Source: Cacajao melanocephalus (lineage: Eukaryota > Chordata > Mammalia > Primates > Pitheciidae). Taken from it: DNA of 64,000 nucleotides. The stretch spans positions 50,534-114,533 of the forward strand of contig CAUYLG010039276.1 in NCBI GenBank assembly GCA_963573385.1. Direction: 5' to 3'. The position numbers were made by a program, and so were the translations under genes. The stretch's first letter is position 1. Every line of letters begins with the position of its first letter. Under the pieces are notes generated by a model, which was given only the letters and a program-made list of their open reading frames with translations, did no database searches and was not told the origin of the DNA. Below, one piece after another: positions 23,011-33,975 of the stretch.

Positions 23011-24365
23011 AGGTGCTACACTTAAGGATGTTAGTGCCCAGCTTGGAATACCATTGTGCCCCCAGAGCAGTCTTTCCAATCAGGTAGAAAGAGAAGCCAG
23101 GCCAGTGAGACCCCTTTGGAAGTTTCTTGGTTTGTAATTTAGTGGCAGTAAGCTTATTAAAATCTGCTTGGATTTTACCACTGGTTTTATATTGCACATA
23201 GTCTGAGTGATAAGATTTTTGTTTAAACAATGGGCAATAAAACTTGTAGTTCTGAGGGTAGGGTATTTGACTATGATTACTGTTAGTCACATCCAACTTC
23301 AAGCTTCATCTCAGAAAAACAAAGCTCTGTGAGCACTTGGCATTAATTAAATTATGTGTAGAGAACTTATTTTTCACTTAAATTAATGCCACTTGACATT
23401 CTAAATTCTTCTACTCTTAATCTTGTAATTGCCTTGTCATGCCATGATTTGTAAATTGTGAACTTGGACCCTTTAACTTACCGGCAACTCAATTGTAAAA
23501 TGATCTATTAATGAGTAAAGAAAATTTTTATTTAAGAGTGAAATAATTTTATTTTCAGCTTTATTTTAATTATACATTCTGATATTGCACATAATATACT
23601 GAAATTCCTAACTCCTTTCTTTCTGAGGAAATTTTAGGAATTCAAGATAGAAATTTTAGCCTTTGGAAAATACTATACAATCCTCGAAAATATTCTGTAT
23701 GTGTGCCAGTTGATGCCAGGCCAGGTGCTCCTGGACCTTCTTAGAGAGTGGCAGCCCTGGTGCCAGGTCAGCCCAACCTCCCTGGGCCTCCCCCATGTTG
23801 CTCTCCTGCCTGGGAACCCTTTGTCTCTTCTGAGGCCCAAGCTCAGCCCCATCAGACGCTTTGGATCTCAGGCTGTTCCCACCAATGTTTGGCTGAAAGA
23901 AAGGAGTGAGAAAAAGCCTGCAGATGAATTCCTTGCCTCGTCTTTCTTCCTCATCTTCACCATTCATCCTCCTTCAGGGATGATTCCCAGACACAGTGGT
24001 TCCTATGGCCTCTCAACAGACACCCATCTTCCATAACCAAGCTTCCAGCTGTGATCTCCGGTTCAGCCATTGTCACCTAGGCAACATCCCATTTTGCGTT
24101 CCTTTCCTTCCTCACTGCCTAGTCCTCGCTCTGGCTTCCCTGAGATTCCATCCTCACATAAAAATTGGCATTTTTCACATTTTTCACATGCTTTTGGTTT
24201 TTAGGTAAGCCAATCTTAAGACATTTCGAACACATAAATTCTCTTCATTATCTTGTCTAAATACTTATTGGAAAAATAGATAGTTCCAGCAGGCACCAGT
24301 TTACTCTTGATTAGGTGCCACTGTTTCTTTACCTCTTGGTTACAGGAATAGCCTTTAAAATTTTA
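23011..24365. other. Unique stretch with a GC-richer island
   Basis: No repeat is recognised. Between about 23700 and 24040 the sequence becomes GC-richer and open on both strands (111 codons plus at 23701-24036, 103 codons minus at 23656-23967). Neither product has a recognisable domain, and opposing open frames in a GC-rich patch are expected by composition. Confidence 0.45.
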
Positions 24366-24366
24366 C

Positions 24367-24412
24367 AGATATATATATATATGTATACACACACACACAC
24401 ACACATATAATA
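24367..24412. repeat. (TA)n/(CA)n compound microsatellite
   Basis: ATATATATATAT, then GTATACACACACACACAC, then ATATAATATG. It is a typical dinucleotide repeat and likely length-polymorphic. Confidence 0.95.
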
Positions 24413-25305
24413 TGTATTACTATGTGTTCCTTATATTATTGAGTTTATGCTGTTTATTCATTGTGCAACTTAAAAATCAGTCATCTTAATCAAAAATCGA
24501 TGTGATTTTGAAGTGTTAGGAATTAAAAATGTTGCTTTATGACCAAATCAGAGAGAAAAGCCCAGAGAGAAAGGAAGATACAAACTAAACCCCTGATCTT
24601 CTCCCCTTACTCCACCTGCTCTCACCAAGCTCTCTGCAATTGATGATGCTTTTTGAAATTCAGATTTGACACGTTCTTTTTCCTATTGCTCTTGAGATAA
24701 AGACCTTGAGAGAGTATCCTTCCTGATGTTGGCTTTTAGGTCTTCGGGCAAATGGAAATATAATTCTATTGTTCAGTAAAATTGAATGAGAAAGTGCATA
24801 TAAAATATGTAGCATGATGGCTGGCTAGACAGTAGTGTGGATGCCCCCTTACCATAGGGCTGTCCCTGGCTGCCCTGCTTGCATACCACTTTCTGAGGCT
24901 TTGAAGAGTTCATTGCCTTCTTCTTTCCCATTCCTGCCGTTATTTGAGGAGATGGATCCAGTGAAGACAGAGATTCTGGTAGAGATTCTTTTGGCTGCCA
25001 GATTTTGGCCCTGAGCAAAATGTGTTAGGTCTCCACAGGTTGAAATACCACCAGATTTTAAGAACTCTGTAATATGAGAAGTCTTTTATTTAGCATTTAG
25101 TAGCTATGAAACTTTAATGCTTACATCAGATCTCCTCCTGTGTCATTTCTATGTCTTCTTTTACTTAGTGCAATTCTTTTTTTCTCTCTAGCTCATCATT
25201 CTAGTTAAACTTATGAACCAAACTCTGCTCTAAGTCCTAATTATTTTATAGTAGACACCATTCCTTAAAAGTTCCTTTGTCCTATTTATTTATAATTTCA
25301 GTATA
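24413..25305. other. Unique non-coding stretch
   Basis: No gene or repeat family is recognised. An 81-codon minus frame at 24773-25018 lacks coding hallmarks. Confidence 0.5.
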
Positions 25306-25633
25306 AGCACTTTACTTTTTTTTTTTTTTTTTTGATAAAGTCTTGCACTGTCGCCAAGACTAGAGTGCTGTGGCATGATCTCAGCTCACTGCAACCTCCA
25401 CCTCCTGGGTTGAAGTGTTTCTCTTGCCTCAGCCTCCCAAATAGCTGGGACTACAGGCATGTGCTACCACACCTAGCTAATTTTTTTTTTTTTGTATTTT
25501 TTAGTAGAGATGAGATTTTGCCATGTTGGCCAAGAGGGTCTTGAACTCTGGACCCGAAGTGATCCACCTTCCTCAGCCTCCCAAAGTGCTGGGATTGCAG
25601 GCGTGAGCTACTGTGTCCAGCCAGCGCTTCACT
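25306..25633 (-). mobile_element. Alu SINE, minus strand
   Basis: A T tract, 'TCTTGCACTGTCGCCAAGAC', a long internal T run after 'CACCTAGCTAA', and the end 'GAGCTACTGTGTCCAGCC' mark a full-length reversed Alu. Flanks AGCACTTTAC and AGCGCTTCAC form a decayed TSD. The 12-T middle region is longer than usual. Confidence 0.95.
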
Positions 25634-26950
25634 CTTAAGTGTCCTAGTTGGACTTAATTGTTTCCTTAGGCCATCGGGCTGGGTCGATCAATCAGTAGAG
25701 TTCTTTACACCCAGGTGGTTAATCTGTTTTGGGCTTTTTGTAAAAAAAACATTAAATCACTATTTGGTATTGACAGTGAAGTTTATCTGAACCATTTGGT
25801 TATCAATTCTTAGTGAGGATTGGGAGTGTTGAAGCTCTGAATCAGGTGAACCTGTAGTGTTTTCTGCCTTCTCAACTTACATGCTTTTTGCCTCCAACCC
25901 AGTTTGAGATTTTTATGTAGTTGGCAGAGTGAGAGTAACTCTCAGCTGAAATTCACAAAAATCAACAGTTGGGAAAAATGTGACACTCAGTAAGTTTCTT
26001 CAAGAAGGTTTCTATTTCCTTAAGATGATCTCCATCTTACATAGCGGAGCAGTTTTCTCAAGCAGAGGGTGTTCTTGACATTTCCCCATACTGTTGCAGC
26101 TCCTCAAGATTGCTCTGAGAATTTAAATATGTTTATCTAAATGCATCTATTTTCTATTTAAAGAGGAGAATGTTTCAACACATTTGTGAATGGGAAATAC
26201 TTCTGAAAACTCTGTTCAATTCTGAATCAGGAAAATTTCCTAAGTCTACCTTTTTTTTTTCCCCTATTAAAATGTGTACATATTATTTACTGGCCCATAT
26301 GAAATATTTTTCTGTTTTGCTTTATACAAACTCTGTCATGGCATACTTTGTCTCTCTCTTCAAAGAGAATTGCTAGGTTGTAAAAGAACAGTATCCCTGA
26401 AAACTCAGTGAGACTGTCTTTCAGACAAGACTTGATCTGGGATTCCTTGAGGAGACCTATGTTGACCTGTGTCATCCGTTTGCTACTCTGTTGATTGGTG
26501 AATATTTCTTACTTCTTATTCTAATGGCAATAGTCATGTCCACAGAAACTCTACTGTGGAAATAGCAAGGAGACCCATCTTTTCTGATATATTCAGTCAG
26601 CTGCAGTTATATGGGAATTCAAGGTAAAAAGGACCCAACTGCCAATGAAAGAGGAGTCCCAGTCAAGCCCCCTGCATGGAGGTACCTATATTTCATGAGT
26701 CAAGAATGGCCTGATGGTAAGTGCCTGGTTTCTCTGTTTCAGTCCTTTTGGAATCCAGAAAACAGCTGCCCAGATTCTACTAGAATTCCACTAGATTTGT
26801 GTTACATCACTCATTTTCTTCAAATCTGTCTTGATGAAATGGACTTTTAAAATTCTTAGGTTCAGTGTTAATAGCATAATTGTGATAATTTCCCAAGAAC
26901 ACGTTTCCTACTAGGATAATTCGCATAGATTTCCTTGTTGGCAGGCTTTT
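25634..26950. other. Unique non-coding stretch
   Basis: No repeat is recognised. It contains the 79-codon frame at 26611-26850, in which a GTAAGT and a TTTCAG lie only 26 bases apart (see finding). A 68-codon frame at 26170 is unremarkable. Confidence 0.5.
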
Positions 26951-26954
26951 TTTT

Positions 26955-28335
26955 TAAAATAAGTTATTCTTAAAACAACTTTATAGAAATGCAGTTTACA
27001 CATCATTAATTTACCCACTTCAAGTATATAATTCAGTGATTTTTAGTAACTTTATTGAGTTGCGCAACCATCACCATAAATTAGTTTTAGAACATTTTCA
27101 CCGCCCCAGGCCCCAGCCATAGGATTCCTAATGCCTGGTTTGATGTTAATTGCCACTCTCACCCCCAGCCCCAGGCAACCCCTCCATTCACTTTCAGTCT
27201 CTAGGTTTGCCTTTTCTGGACATTGCATATAAATGGAATCATATGACATGTGGCTTTTTGTATCTGGCTTCTTAGCATACTGTTTTTGAGGTTCTTCTAT
27301 GACTTAGCATATGTCAAGAGTTATTTCTTTTGTAATGCTGAATAGTATTTTATTATATGGATATGTTATATTTGGTTTATAATCTGTTCACCAGTTGGTG
27401 AACATTTAGCTTGTTTCCACTTTGAGGCTATTATTAATAATGCTGCTGTGAATATTCATGCAAGTCTTTGTGAACAAATGTTTTCATTCTCTCGAGTAGA
27501 TACCCAGGTTTGGAATTATTAGATTATATTAACCCTATGTTTAACTTTTTGAGAAACTGCCAGACTTTTTCCAAAGTAGCTATACCATTCGACAGTCCCA
27601 TTATCAATGCATGAAGGTTTTTTTTCCTTTATGTCTTCACTAACTTTTGTTGTTTTCTGTCTCTTTAATTTTAGCTCTTCTAGTAGGTATAGAATGATAT
27701 TTTTGTTTTAATTTACCTTTTAACTGACTAATGCAGTTGAATCTCTTTTTCTGAGCTTATTGACCATTCATCTAACTTCTTTGGTAAATTATCTGACCAT
27801 ATAGTTTGCTCATTTTTTGACTGAAGTTTGTCTTATTGAATTGTAAGAGTTATTCATAAATTCTGGAGACAAGACCTTTATTAGATATGTGTCTTGCAAA
27901 TACTTTTTCCCAGTCTGTTGCTTGTCATTTCATGTTTCTAGTAGTGCCATTTGAAGTCTGTAAGTTAAATTTTAACAAAGTACAACTTACTAATTTTTTT
28001 CTTTTGTAGTCTATACTTTTGGTGTTGTATCTAAATTTTTTTTTTGCCTGACTCACATCTCAAAGATTTCCTTCTGTATTTTCTTGTGAAAGTTTATGAT
28101 TTTAGCTTTTACATTGAAGTCTGTGATCTGTTTGGGTCTATTTTTGTGCATGGTGTGTGGTAAGGGTGTAAGTTAAAATTTTGCAATTGTCTTAGCACAA
28201 TTTTTTCAGCAGAGGATACATTCCCCAATGAATTGCATTGGCACCTTTGCCAAAGATCAATCGACTATAAATGTAAAAATTTATGTCTGGACTCTCAATT
28301 CTGTTTCATTGATTTATATGTCTATCTTTATACCA
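26955..28335 (-). mobile_element. Old L1 (L1MA/L1MB-like), minus strand, part 1
   Basis: A reversed 3'UTR opens the element: 'TAAAACAACTTTATAGAAAT', 'CAAGTATATAATTCAGTGAT' and 'GTTGCGCAACCATCACCATA'. The reversed ORF2 end follows: 'ATAAATGGAATCATATGACA', 'ATAATGCTGCTGTGAATATT', 'TCTGGAGACAAGACCTTTAT' and 'CATTGATTTATATGTCTATC'. It is decayed beyond coding. The text is cut at 28335 by an LTR and resumes at about 29243. Confidence 0.9.
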
Positions 28336-28789
28336 TGTGATCATTAGAAAAGTCGCTCCCCAAAGATGTCCATGTCTTAAGCTCCAGAACCTGTGAATCT
28401 GTTATTTACATGGTAAAAGGGACTCTGTAGATGTGTTAACAAGTATAAATGTTTAGATGAGAGATTATCGTAGATTACTAGGTGGATCCAGTCTAATCAC
28501 AAGTCTTTCAAAGAAGAAAACCTTTTCATATTAGGTCAGAGATGAAAGGTGAAACAAGGAGGAGGTATTTGAGCATGACAGAGGCTTAACCTGTAGTTAC
28601 TCACTTTGCAAATGGTGGAAGGGGTCCACTAGCCAAGGAATGTATGTGGCCTCTATTAGCTGAGAACTGTCAGCAATGAAGCAGAGATCTCAGTACTACA
28701 ACGTCAGGAACTTAATTCTGTTAATCACCTAAATGAGCGGTGACACAGATGCTACCTTGTACCTCCAGGAAAAAATGCAGCGCTGCTAA
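28336..28789 (+). mobile_element. MLT1-like LTR, 5' part, inserted in L1
   Basis: 'TGTGATCATTAGAAAAGTCG', 'CCAAAGATGTCCATGTCTTA', 'CTCCAGAACCTGTGAATCTG' and 'GAGATTATCGTAGATTACTA' follow an MLT1-type LTR. It is interrupted at 28789 by another LTR and continues at 29116 with 'CTAACACCTTGATTTTAGCG'. Confidence 0.75.
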
Positions 28790-29119
28790 TGTTGTAGGAC
28801 TTTTCCTTAGTTCAGCTAAAGATGGGGTTCTTTTTCCCACAACCGCAAAAATTCAGGCTCACAGACAATTTGAATGGTGTGTAAGACAGGGTTTTATTGG
28901 GTAAAAAGGAAAAAAAAGGTGGGGGGGATGGAGACTGGGACTCTCACCAAGCCGGAATCCCTGTTAGAGTGCTTCCTATCAGGGCATTTGAATCTCAGGT
29001 TTCACACAGGAAAAGGAGAGGCCAGGCTCCTCCCTCATGAACTTCTCAAGGCTCCACCCCAGTGGGCAGGCTAGTTGGAATTCCTCCAGGGACCCCCTTC
29101 CATGTGGCTGTCTCACTAA
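28786..29119 (-). mobile_element. Solo ERV LTR with 4-bp TSD (class I-like)
   Basis: A 326-bp element (28790-29115) begins TGTTGTAGG and ends GCTGTCTCA, giving TG...CA termini. It is flanked by CTAA at 28786-28789 and 29116-29119. A 4-bp duplication is typical of class I (ERV1) integrations. On the minus strand it carries CCCAATAAAACCC, a polyadenylation-like signal, so minus is the likely sense strand. No internal viral genes are present. The subfamily is not recognised with certainty. Confidence 0.85.
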
Positions 29120-29242
29120 CACCTTGATTTTAGCGTGGTAAAACCAATGTTGAGTTTCTGACCGACAGAATTGTAAGATAATACATTGTGTTAAGCTACT
29201 AAATTTGTGGTAATTTGTAATGGAAGCAATCAAATCTAATAT
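29116..29242 (+). mobile_element. MLT1-like LTR, 3' part
   Basis: 'CTAACACCTTGATTTTAGCG', 'GACAGAATTGTAAGATAATA', 'AAGCTACTAAATTTGTGGTA' and a 'CTAATATA' end complete the LTR opened at 28336. The join across the younger LTR is exact apart from the duplicated CTAA. Confidence 0.8.
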
Positions 29243-29970
29243 ATGTGAGAAACACACTGACTTAATTAACTGTTAACTTTATAAGGAATTTTGAAACTAG
29301 AAAGTGAAAATTCTCCAATATTCTTTTCCTTTTTCAAAACCATTTTGACAATTCTAGGTGTTTTGCATTTCTGTATACATTTTGGGATCTGCTTGTCAAT
29401 TTCTGCAAGTAAACCTGCTGGAATTTTGATTAGAGTTCATGTTGATTCTTCTACATCAATTGTGGGAATATGGCCATCTTTGCAATATTGAATTTTCCAA
29501 TCTGTTTATTTAGATCTTTAGTTTATATCAGCAACATTTTGTAGTTCTCAAGTGTATGTCTTTCATTTCTTTTGTTAAATTTATTTCTAAGTATTTGGTT
29601 TTTGATGCTACTGTGAATGCAATTACTTTAATAATTTTATTTTTAGATTATTCATTGCTTGTATATTGAAATACAATTGATTTTTGTATCTTTGATTTTG
29701 TATCCTGTGACCTTCCTTTACTTGTTCATTCGTGCAAATAGTGTTTAAAATTGATTCCTTAAGGTTTTCTTTATACAGAATTATGTCTTCTGTGTATAGA
29801 CCATGTTATGTCTTTTTGTGCTTTTCCAGTGTGAATGCCTTTTTTTTCCTTTCTTGCCTGCTTGCACTGGCTCAACCTCTAATACTATTTTGAGTGGAAT
29901 TGGTAAGAGGAGACTTCCTTACCTTGTCTTCTCTCTTAGGGGAGTAGCATTAATTCTCTCCTGCTAAATA
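29243..29970 (-). mobile_element. Old L1, minus strand, part 2
   Basis: 'ATTTTGACAATTCTAGGTGT', 'TTTTGGGATCTGCTTGTCAA', 'TTTGATTAGAGTTCATGTTG' and 'GTGAATGCAATTACTTTAAT' continue the reversed ORF2 of the L1 split at 28335. The interval between the two pieces is fully explained by the nested LTRs. Confidence 0.88.
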
Positions 29971-30349
29971 TATTTGTTGTATTCTTGGCTGTTTTAACCT
30001 GGAATCTGTGGTGGGGTCTTGCAAAATGCATAGCAGCTTCCTCCCAGTAAAAATCTAACCTATTCTTACTGCTCTGGGCTAAATAATTCATTAACACTGA
30101 GAGAGCAGATGTTTTACTGCTCAGGGGATAGCTGCAAACCAGTTTCTTTTGTTGAACAATTGTGTCCTGTATATATATTTGAAGGAACGCTGATATTTTA
30201 ATGTTGTTCAAGCTCAAATAGAAATTAGTAGAATGGCTATTTAAAGGCTAAAGAACCATTTAATTACTCATTTATTCCTTCTTTTATTTGTTCCTCCCTT
30301 TGGTCTTGTGTTTTTTCATCCATTTGGCCATCTGTACATCTTTTCTTTC

Positions 30350-30500
30350 ATTCATCCAAGAAAGATGAATTAACATATACAGTGTGCCAGGTGTTGTGAT
30401 AAGTTTGGGGATCCGAGGGAAAAGTTATTTCTGTTTCTGGAGGAATTCACTTTAGATGGAGAGTTGTGGGAGAGACAGACACAGAGGGAATAAATTAAAC
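30350..30500 (-). mobile_element. L2 3' end, minus strand
   Basis: 'GTGTGCCAGGTGTTGTGATA' then 'GGGGATCCGAGGGAAAAGTT' and 'GGAGGAATTCACTTTAGATG' match the reversed L2 3' end ('gtgccaggcactgt...ctggggatacag'). Confidence 0.6.
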
Positions 30501-30630
30501 CTTTTTAGTTCTCAGATATAATATGCATAGATAGGCTTTTGACCTGAATAATGTCTGATACGGGGCAATTTGTTATTTCTAGGAAGATGATCATATAGGA
30601 AGGAGCTGCCTCCCTGGCAGTTGCATTTCA

Positions 30631-30786
30631 CAGGTGGTTGTATTTTTTTTTTTTTTAAAGATGGGGTTTCACCATGATGGCCAGGCTGGTTTTGAACTCC
30701 TGACTTCAGGTGATCCATCCGCCTCGGCCTCCCGAAGTGCTAGGATTACAGGCGTGAGCCACCGCGCCCGGCCAGGTGGTTGTATT
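30631..30786 (-). mobile_element. Monomeric Alu (left arm only), perfect TSD
   Basis: Only the Alu left monomer is present (30645-30772, about 128 bp), with its own T-rich tail and the intact end 'CCACCGCGCCCGGCC'. Perfect repeats CAGGTGGTTGTATT lie at 30631-30644 and 30773-30786. The CpGs and intact 5' end look young. It is therefore probably a truncated or internally primed Alu S/Y transcript rather than an ancient free left monomer. Confidence 0.95.
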
Positions 30787-31130
30787 AAGTGGGCTGCTGA
30801 GCGATCTTCTTTCTGGATTGCTTGTTTCCTTTGTCATTGCCTCTTATCATAACTCTCATATTGATATAAACTTTGTTTCTTTGAAGAAAATGAACACACA
30901 AGGAAGCCACCCATAAGTGGTGATAATGGAAGGAAAGAGCACAAAGTGGTCATGGTAACAGAAGACAAATTTTGCATAGAGAGAAATATTTAATTTGTTA
31001 GTAGCTCACTATATCTGTTCTATACCAAAGAAAAAGTGATTTGTGACCTTTTACCACTATTCTAGTCCGTGCAGGTATTTTTTATACAATTACATTGAAC
31101 AAGGAAAATCAAATGGTATAGGGTGAACAT
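30787..31130. other. Unique non-coding stretch
   Basis: No gene or repeat is recognised. Confidence 0.5.
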
Positions 31131-31330
31131 TTAGCCAGTGTTGACTTTGGTCTAAATAGTTTACTAACTTGTTCTAATATACAATCTTATTTCTCCTGTA
31201 AACAATTATGTGGAATAAATCCTCTATTAGTTTCATTTACAAATGAGATAGTTGAGGGCCAAGGGTTTGGAAGTTTGCCTGACATTAAACAAAAGTGATT
31301 TTTGTGGAATTGGCATTTGGACACTGGCCC
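31130..31330 (-). mobile_element. MIR SINE, minus strand
   Basis: 'GTTTCATTTACAAATGAGAT' then 'AGTTGAGGGCCAAGGGTTTG' is the reversed MIR core ('ccattttacagatgaggaaactgaggc'). Confidence 0.6.
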
Positions 31331-31417
31331 TTGGAATTCAGGGTGCTATTGTCTCACTACTCCAAGAGTTGTTGTCTCAGACCTGGCGTTTGTCCAGTAA
31401 ATATAAATGGTCGAATG

Positions 31418-31634
31418 CAGGGTTTCTTAAACTTGGCAGTGTAGACATTTTGGGTCAGATAATTCTTTGTTGTGGGGGCTGTCCTGTGCATTGTAGGGTG
31501 GTTAGCAACATCCCTGGCCTCTACCCCATAGATGCCAGTCGCATCCCTGAGTTGTAACCACCCGAACTGTGTCCAGACATTGGCAAATGTTCTCTTCTGT
31601 TGGGGGCAGAGTTTCCGCATGTTTAGAATCACTG
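31418..31634 (+). mobile_element. MER20 DNA transposon
   Basis: 'CAGGGTTTCTTAAACTTGGC' opens the element. 'GATAATTCTTTGTTGTGGGG', 'GCTGTCCTGTGCATTGTAGG' and 'CCAGACATTGGCAAATGTTC' follow, and it closes with 'TTTAGAATCACTG', complementary to the 'CAG...' start. This is a non-autonomous hAT-Charlie element. MER20 copies have been reported as regulatory elements in the placental-mammal uterus; whether this one is active cannot be judged. A 158-codon minus frame (31357-31833) and a 101-codon plus frame over it are by-products. Confidence 0.85.
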
Positions 31635-31844
31635 TAATTACCAGATAAATTAGGATTACAGGCTGTGGTATACTGAGAAGGAAGGAAATTATGATTAACT
31701 CTGTTTGGGGTAGATAGAAGAAATTTGCTGAGATGGTGATGTCTGAGGTTTCATCTCTACATGGAATTATCCAAACTGCCAAATTAGAAGGCCCAGTCTT
31801 CAAGACTTTCTTTACTTCTGACATTGACTTCAAGTGTAAAGTTC

Positions 31845-32420
31845 TCCAAAACTACCCTCAGGTTCAACAGTTTGCTAAAAGGACCCACAGAACTCACTGA
31901 GTGCTGTCATACTCATGATTACTATTACATTACAGGGAAAAGATACAAATTCAGATCAGTCAAAGAAAGAGGCGACATCTAAGGTGGAGTTTAGAGGATT
32001 CTGTACACCAGGTTTCTGTGTCCTCTCCGTATGGAGTCAGGATGCATTACCCTCCTGGCATTAACGTGTAACTCTATGTAGAGTATTGCCAGCCAGAGAA
32101 GCTCACCAGAGTCTCAGTGTCCAGAGTTTTTATTGTGAGCTCCACTATATAGGCATGGTCAATTGACTGCCCATGTGGTTGATTTCAGCCTCTGTGTTAC
32201 CTAAAGCCCCACTATAAGTCACATGGTTGGTCTTTCTGTCATGCCTAGCCCCTAACCTAAGACTGCTGGCTGTAGCTGGCCCCACCTTAATAGTTCTTTC
32301 CCAAGACAAACATATTTCCATAGGGATGACATATGTTACCTCCTAGAAGCTGAGGACAAAAGGCAGACCACCCTTTGGGCAAAGACAGATTTTCTACTAC
32401 ATAGTCCCTGACAAAAGGAA
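31845..32420 (-). mobile_element. Possible old ERVL-type LTR, minus strand
   Basis: 'ACAGTTTGCTAAAAGGACCC', 'ACAGAACTCACTGAGTGCTG', 'GGTTTCTGTGTCCTCTCCGT', 'TAGGCATGGTCAATTGACTG' and 'CACATGGTTGGTCTTTCTG' follow the order of a decayed LTR I recall only approximately. No termini or TSD can be shown. Confidence 0.4.
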
Positions 32421-32510
32421 CAAATGTGTATTTGTAGATGAAGTAGTATGTCATGTTGCCACTTGACTGGCAATTCAGAGGGAATGTAAATGGCAGTTAT
32501 ATTACTTAGC

Positions 32511-32878
32511 TGAGGCTGCCATATCAAAATTCTACCCACTGGGTGGTTTAAATAACAGAAGTTTATTTTTCACAGTTTGGAAAGCTGGAAGTCAAAGATC
32601 AAGGTATTGATTCCATTCTGAGGCCTTTCTCCTTGACTTGCAGATGAATACCTCCTTGCTGTGTCCTCTTATGGCCTTTTGTTTCTGTGCACACCTGTCT
32701 CTGGTGTCTCTCCCACTCCTTATAAGGACATTGTCATATTGGATTAGGTCTCTTCCTAATGGCTTTAAGTTAATCTCCTCTTTAAAGACTCTGTCTCTAA
32801 ATACGGTTATACTCTGAGGTACTGGGGGTTGAGAATTCGATATATGAATTTAGGAAGGTACATGAATAGCCCATAGCA
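32511..32878 (-). mobile_element. MLT1A-like MaLR LTR, minus strand
   Basis: 'ATTACTTAGCTGAGGCTGCC', 'GGTGGTTTAAATAACAGAAG', 'ACTCCTTATAAGGACATTGT', 'CATATTGGATTAGGTCTCTT' and 'ACTGGGGGTTGAGAATTCGA' then 'TATATGAATTTAGG' are reversed MLT1A-type LTR blocks. It ends near 'CCCATAGCA'. Confidence 0.82.
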
Positions 32879-33435
32879 TTCTGCCTTCTGCACGTCCCCT
32901 CCCACCCCTGATTTGTTTTTTCTTGCATGTAAAATACATTCGCTGTATCCCAACAGCCCCCCAAATCTTAACTCATCTAGCATCAGCTCTAAATTGAAAA
33001 TCTCATCTAAATCAGCCATCGGTGAGATTCTTAAGTATGATACATCTTGAAGCAGAAATCTCAAACTGTGAACTGGTGAAACCAGACAAATTATCTGCTT
33101 CCAAAATAGGCAGACAGGCATATGATAGACATTCTAATCCTAAGGGGACAAATTAGAAAGAAGAAAGGAATCATGGGCCCTAAGCAAGTCCAAACCCTAG
33201 CAGGACAAAGTCCATTAGATTTTAAGGCTTAAGAAAAATTACCTTTGTTTCCATGAAGCTCTGTCTCTGGGCCCACTGAGGCCAAAGTTCAGCCTTCTGG
33301 GCCCACTTGGGCAGCAGCCATGTCCCTGAGGCGCTGAGTGATAGCCTCACCCCTAAGAGTCCAGGTGAGAGTGAATATGATCAGATCTGTGTATAAGAAA
33401 AGACATACTGAATTCTACTTTGGCCATCTTCATTT
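32879..33435. other. Unique non-coding stretch
   Basis: A 104-codon minus frame (32807-33121) straddles the LTR edge and unique DNA and is not coding-like. No repeat is recognised. Confidence 0.45.
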
Positions 33436-33540
33436 GCTTGGAGGTACAGTCTAGCTGGGGAGACAGGCATCTATGCAAATAGTTGTAACAAACTAAGAAA
33501 TAGTAAACTCTATGAGTGCTAGAAAGATGATGTTCTAAGA
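33436..33540 (-). mobile_element. L2 fragment, minus strand
   Basis: 'GGGGAGACAGGCATCTATGC' and 'AACTCTATGAGTGCTAGAAA' resemble the reversed L2 3' region ('gggagacagacaataaac...gtgataagtgctatgga'). Confidence 0.45.
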
Positions 33541-33975
33541 GTTTAGCATTTTTAATCTGGAATATCCTCAGGGATATTTTGAGATTTGTGTTGGCCTTGT
33601 ATCTTGCAGGAAATTACTAAGTTAATGAATCATGAAATGAGAGAATTAATGCATTTGCTTTGGTAAGCTTGAAAATTTCAGGATTCCAGTTAGGATAGAG
33701 TTGGGGATCATAACTGAAAAGCTCAACAGTCCAATCATCTTTCCTAAATAAGTTTCTAATATAGTTTTAACTATAGTAATCTTAGCTCTGATTTAGGAAT
33801 TGAAACTCTATATAGCTCTAAATTTCTTCTTAGAGCTTTCAGTCTTTGTTTTTTAAAAGCTTGCTGCTCTAGGAAGCATGAGGGAAGGTAATTATAATGA
33901 TTCAAAGTTTGTGTTCAGAAAATACTTGTGCTTTTCTTTTAAAAAGAAGCCACTTAAGTTTTCTTTAAGACTAGG

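Noticed and set aside
24367..24412. Alternating TA/CA tract as a CRISPR-like or structured array
   Set aside because: It is a plain dinucleotide microsatellite with no spacers.
31357..31833. 158-codon minus-strand open frame
   Set aside because: It runs across the MER20 transposon in reverse and into unique DNA; there is no transposase similarity because MER20 is non-coding.
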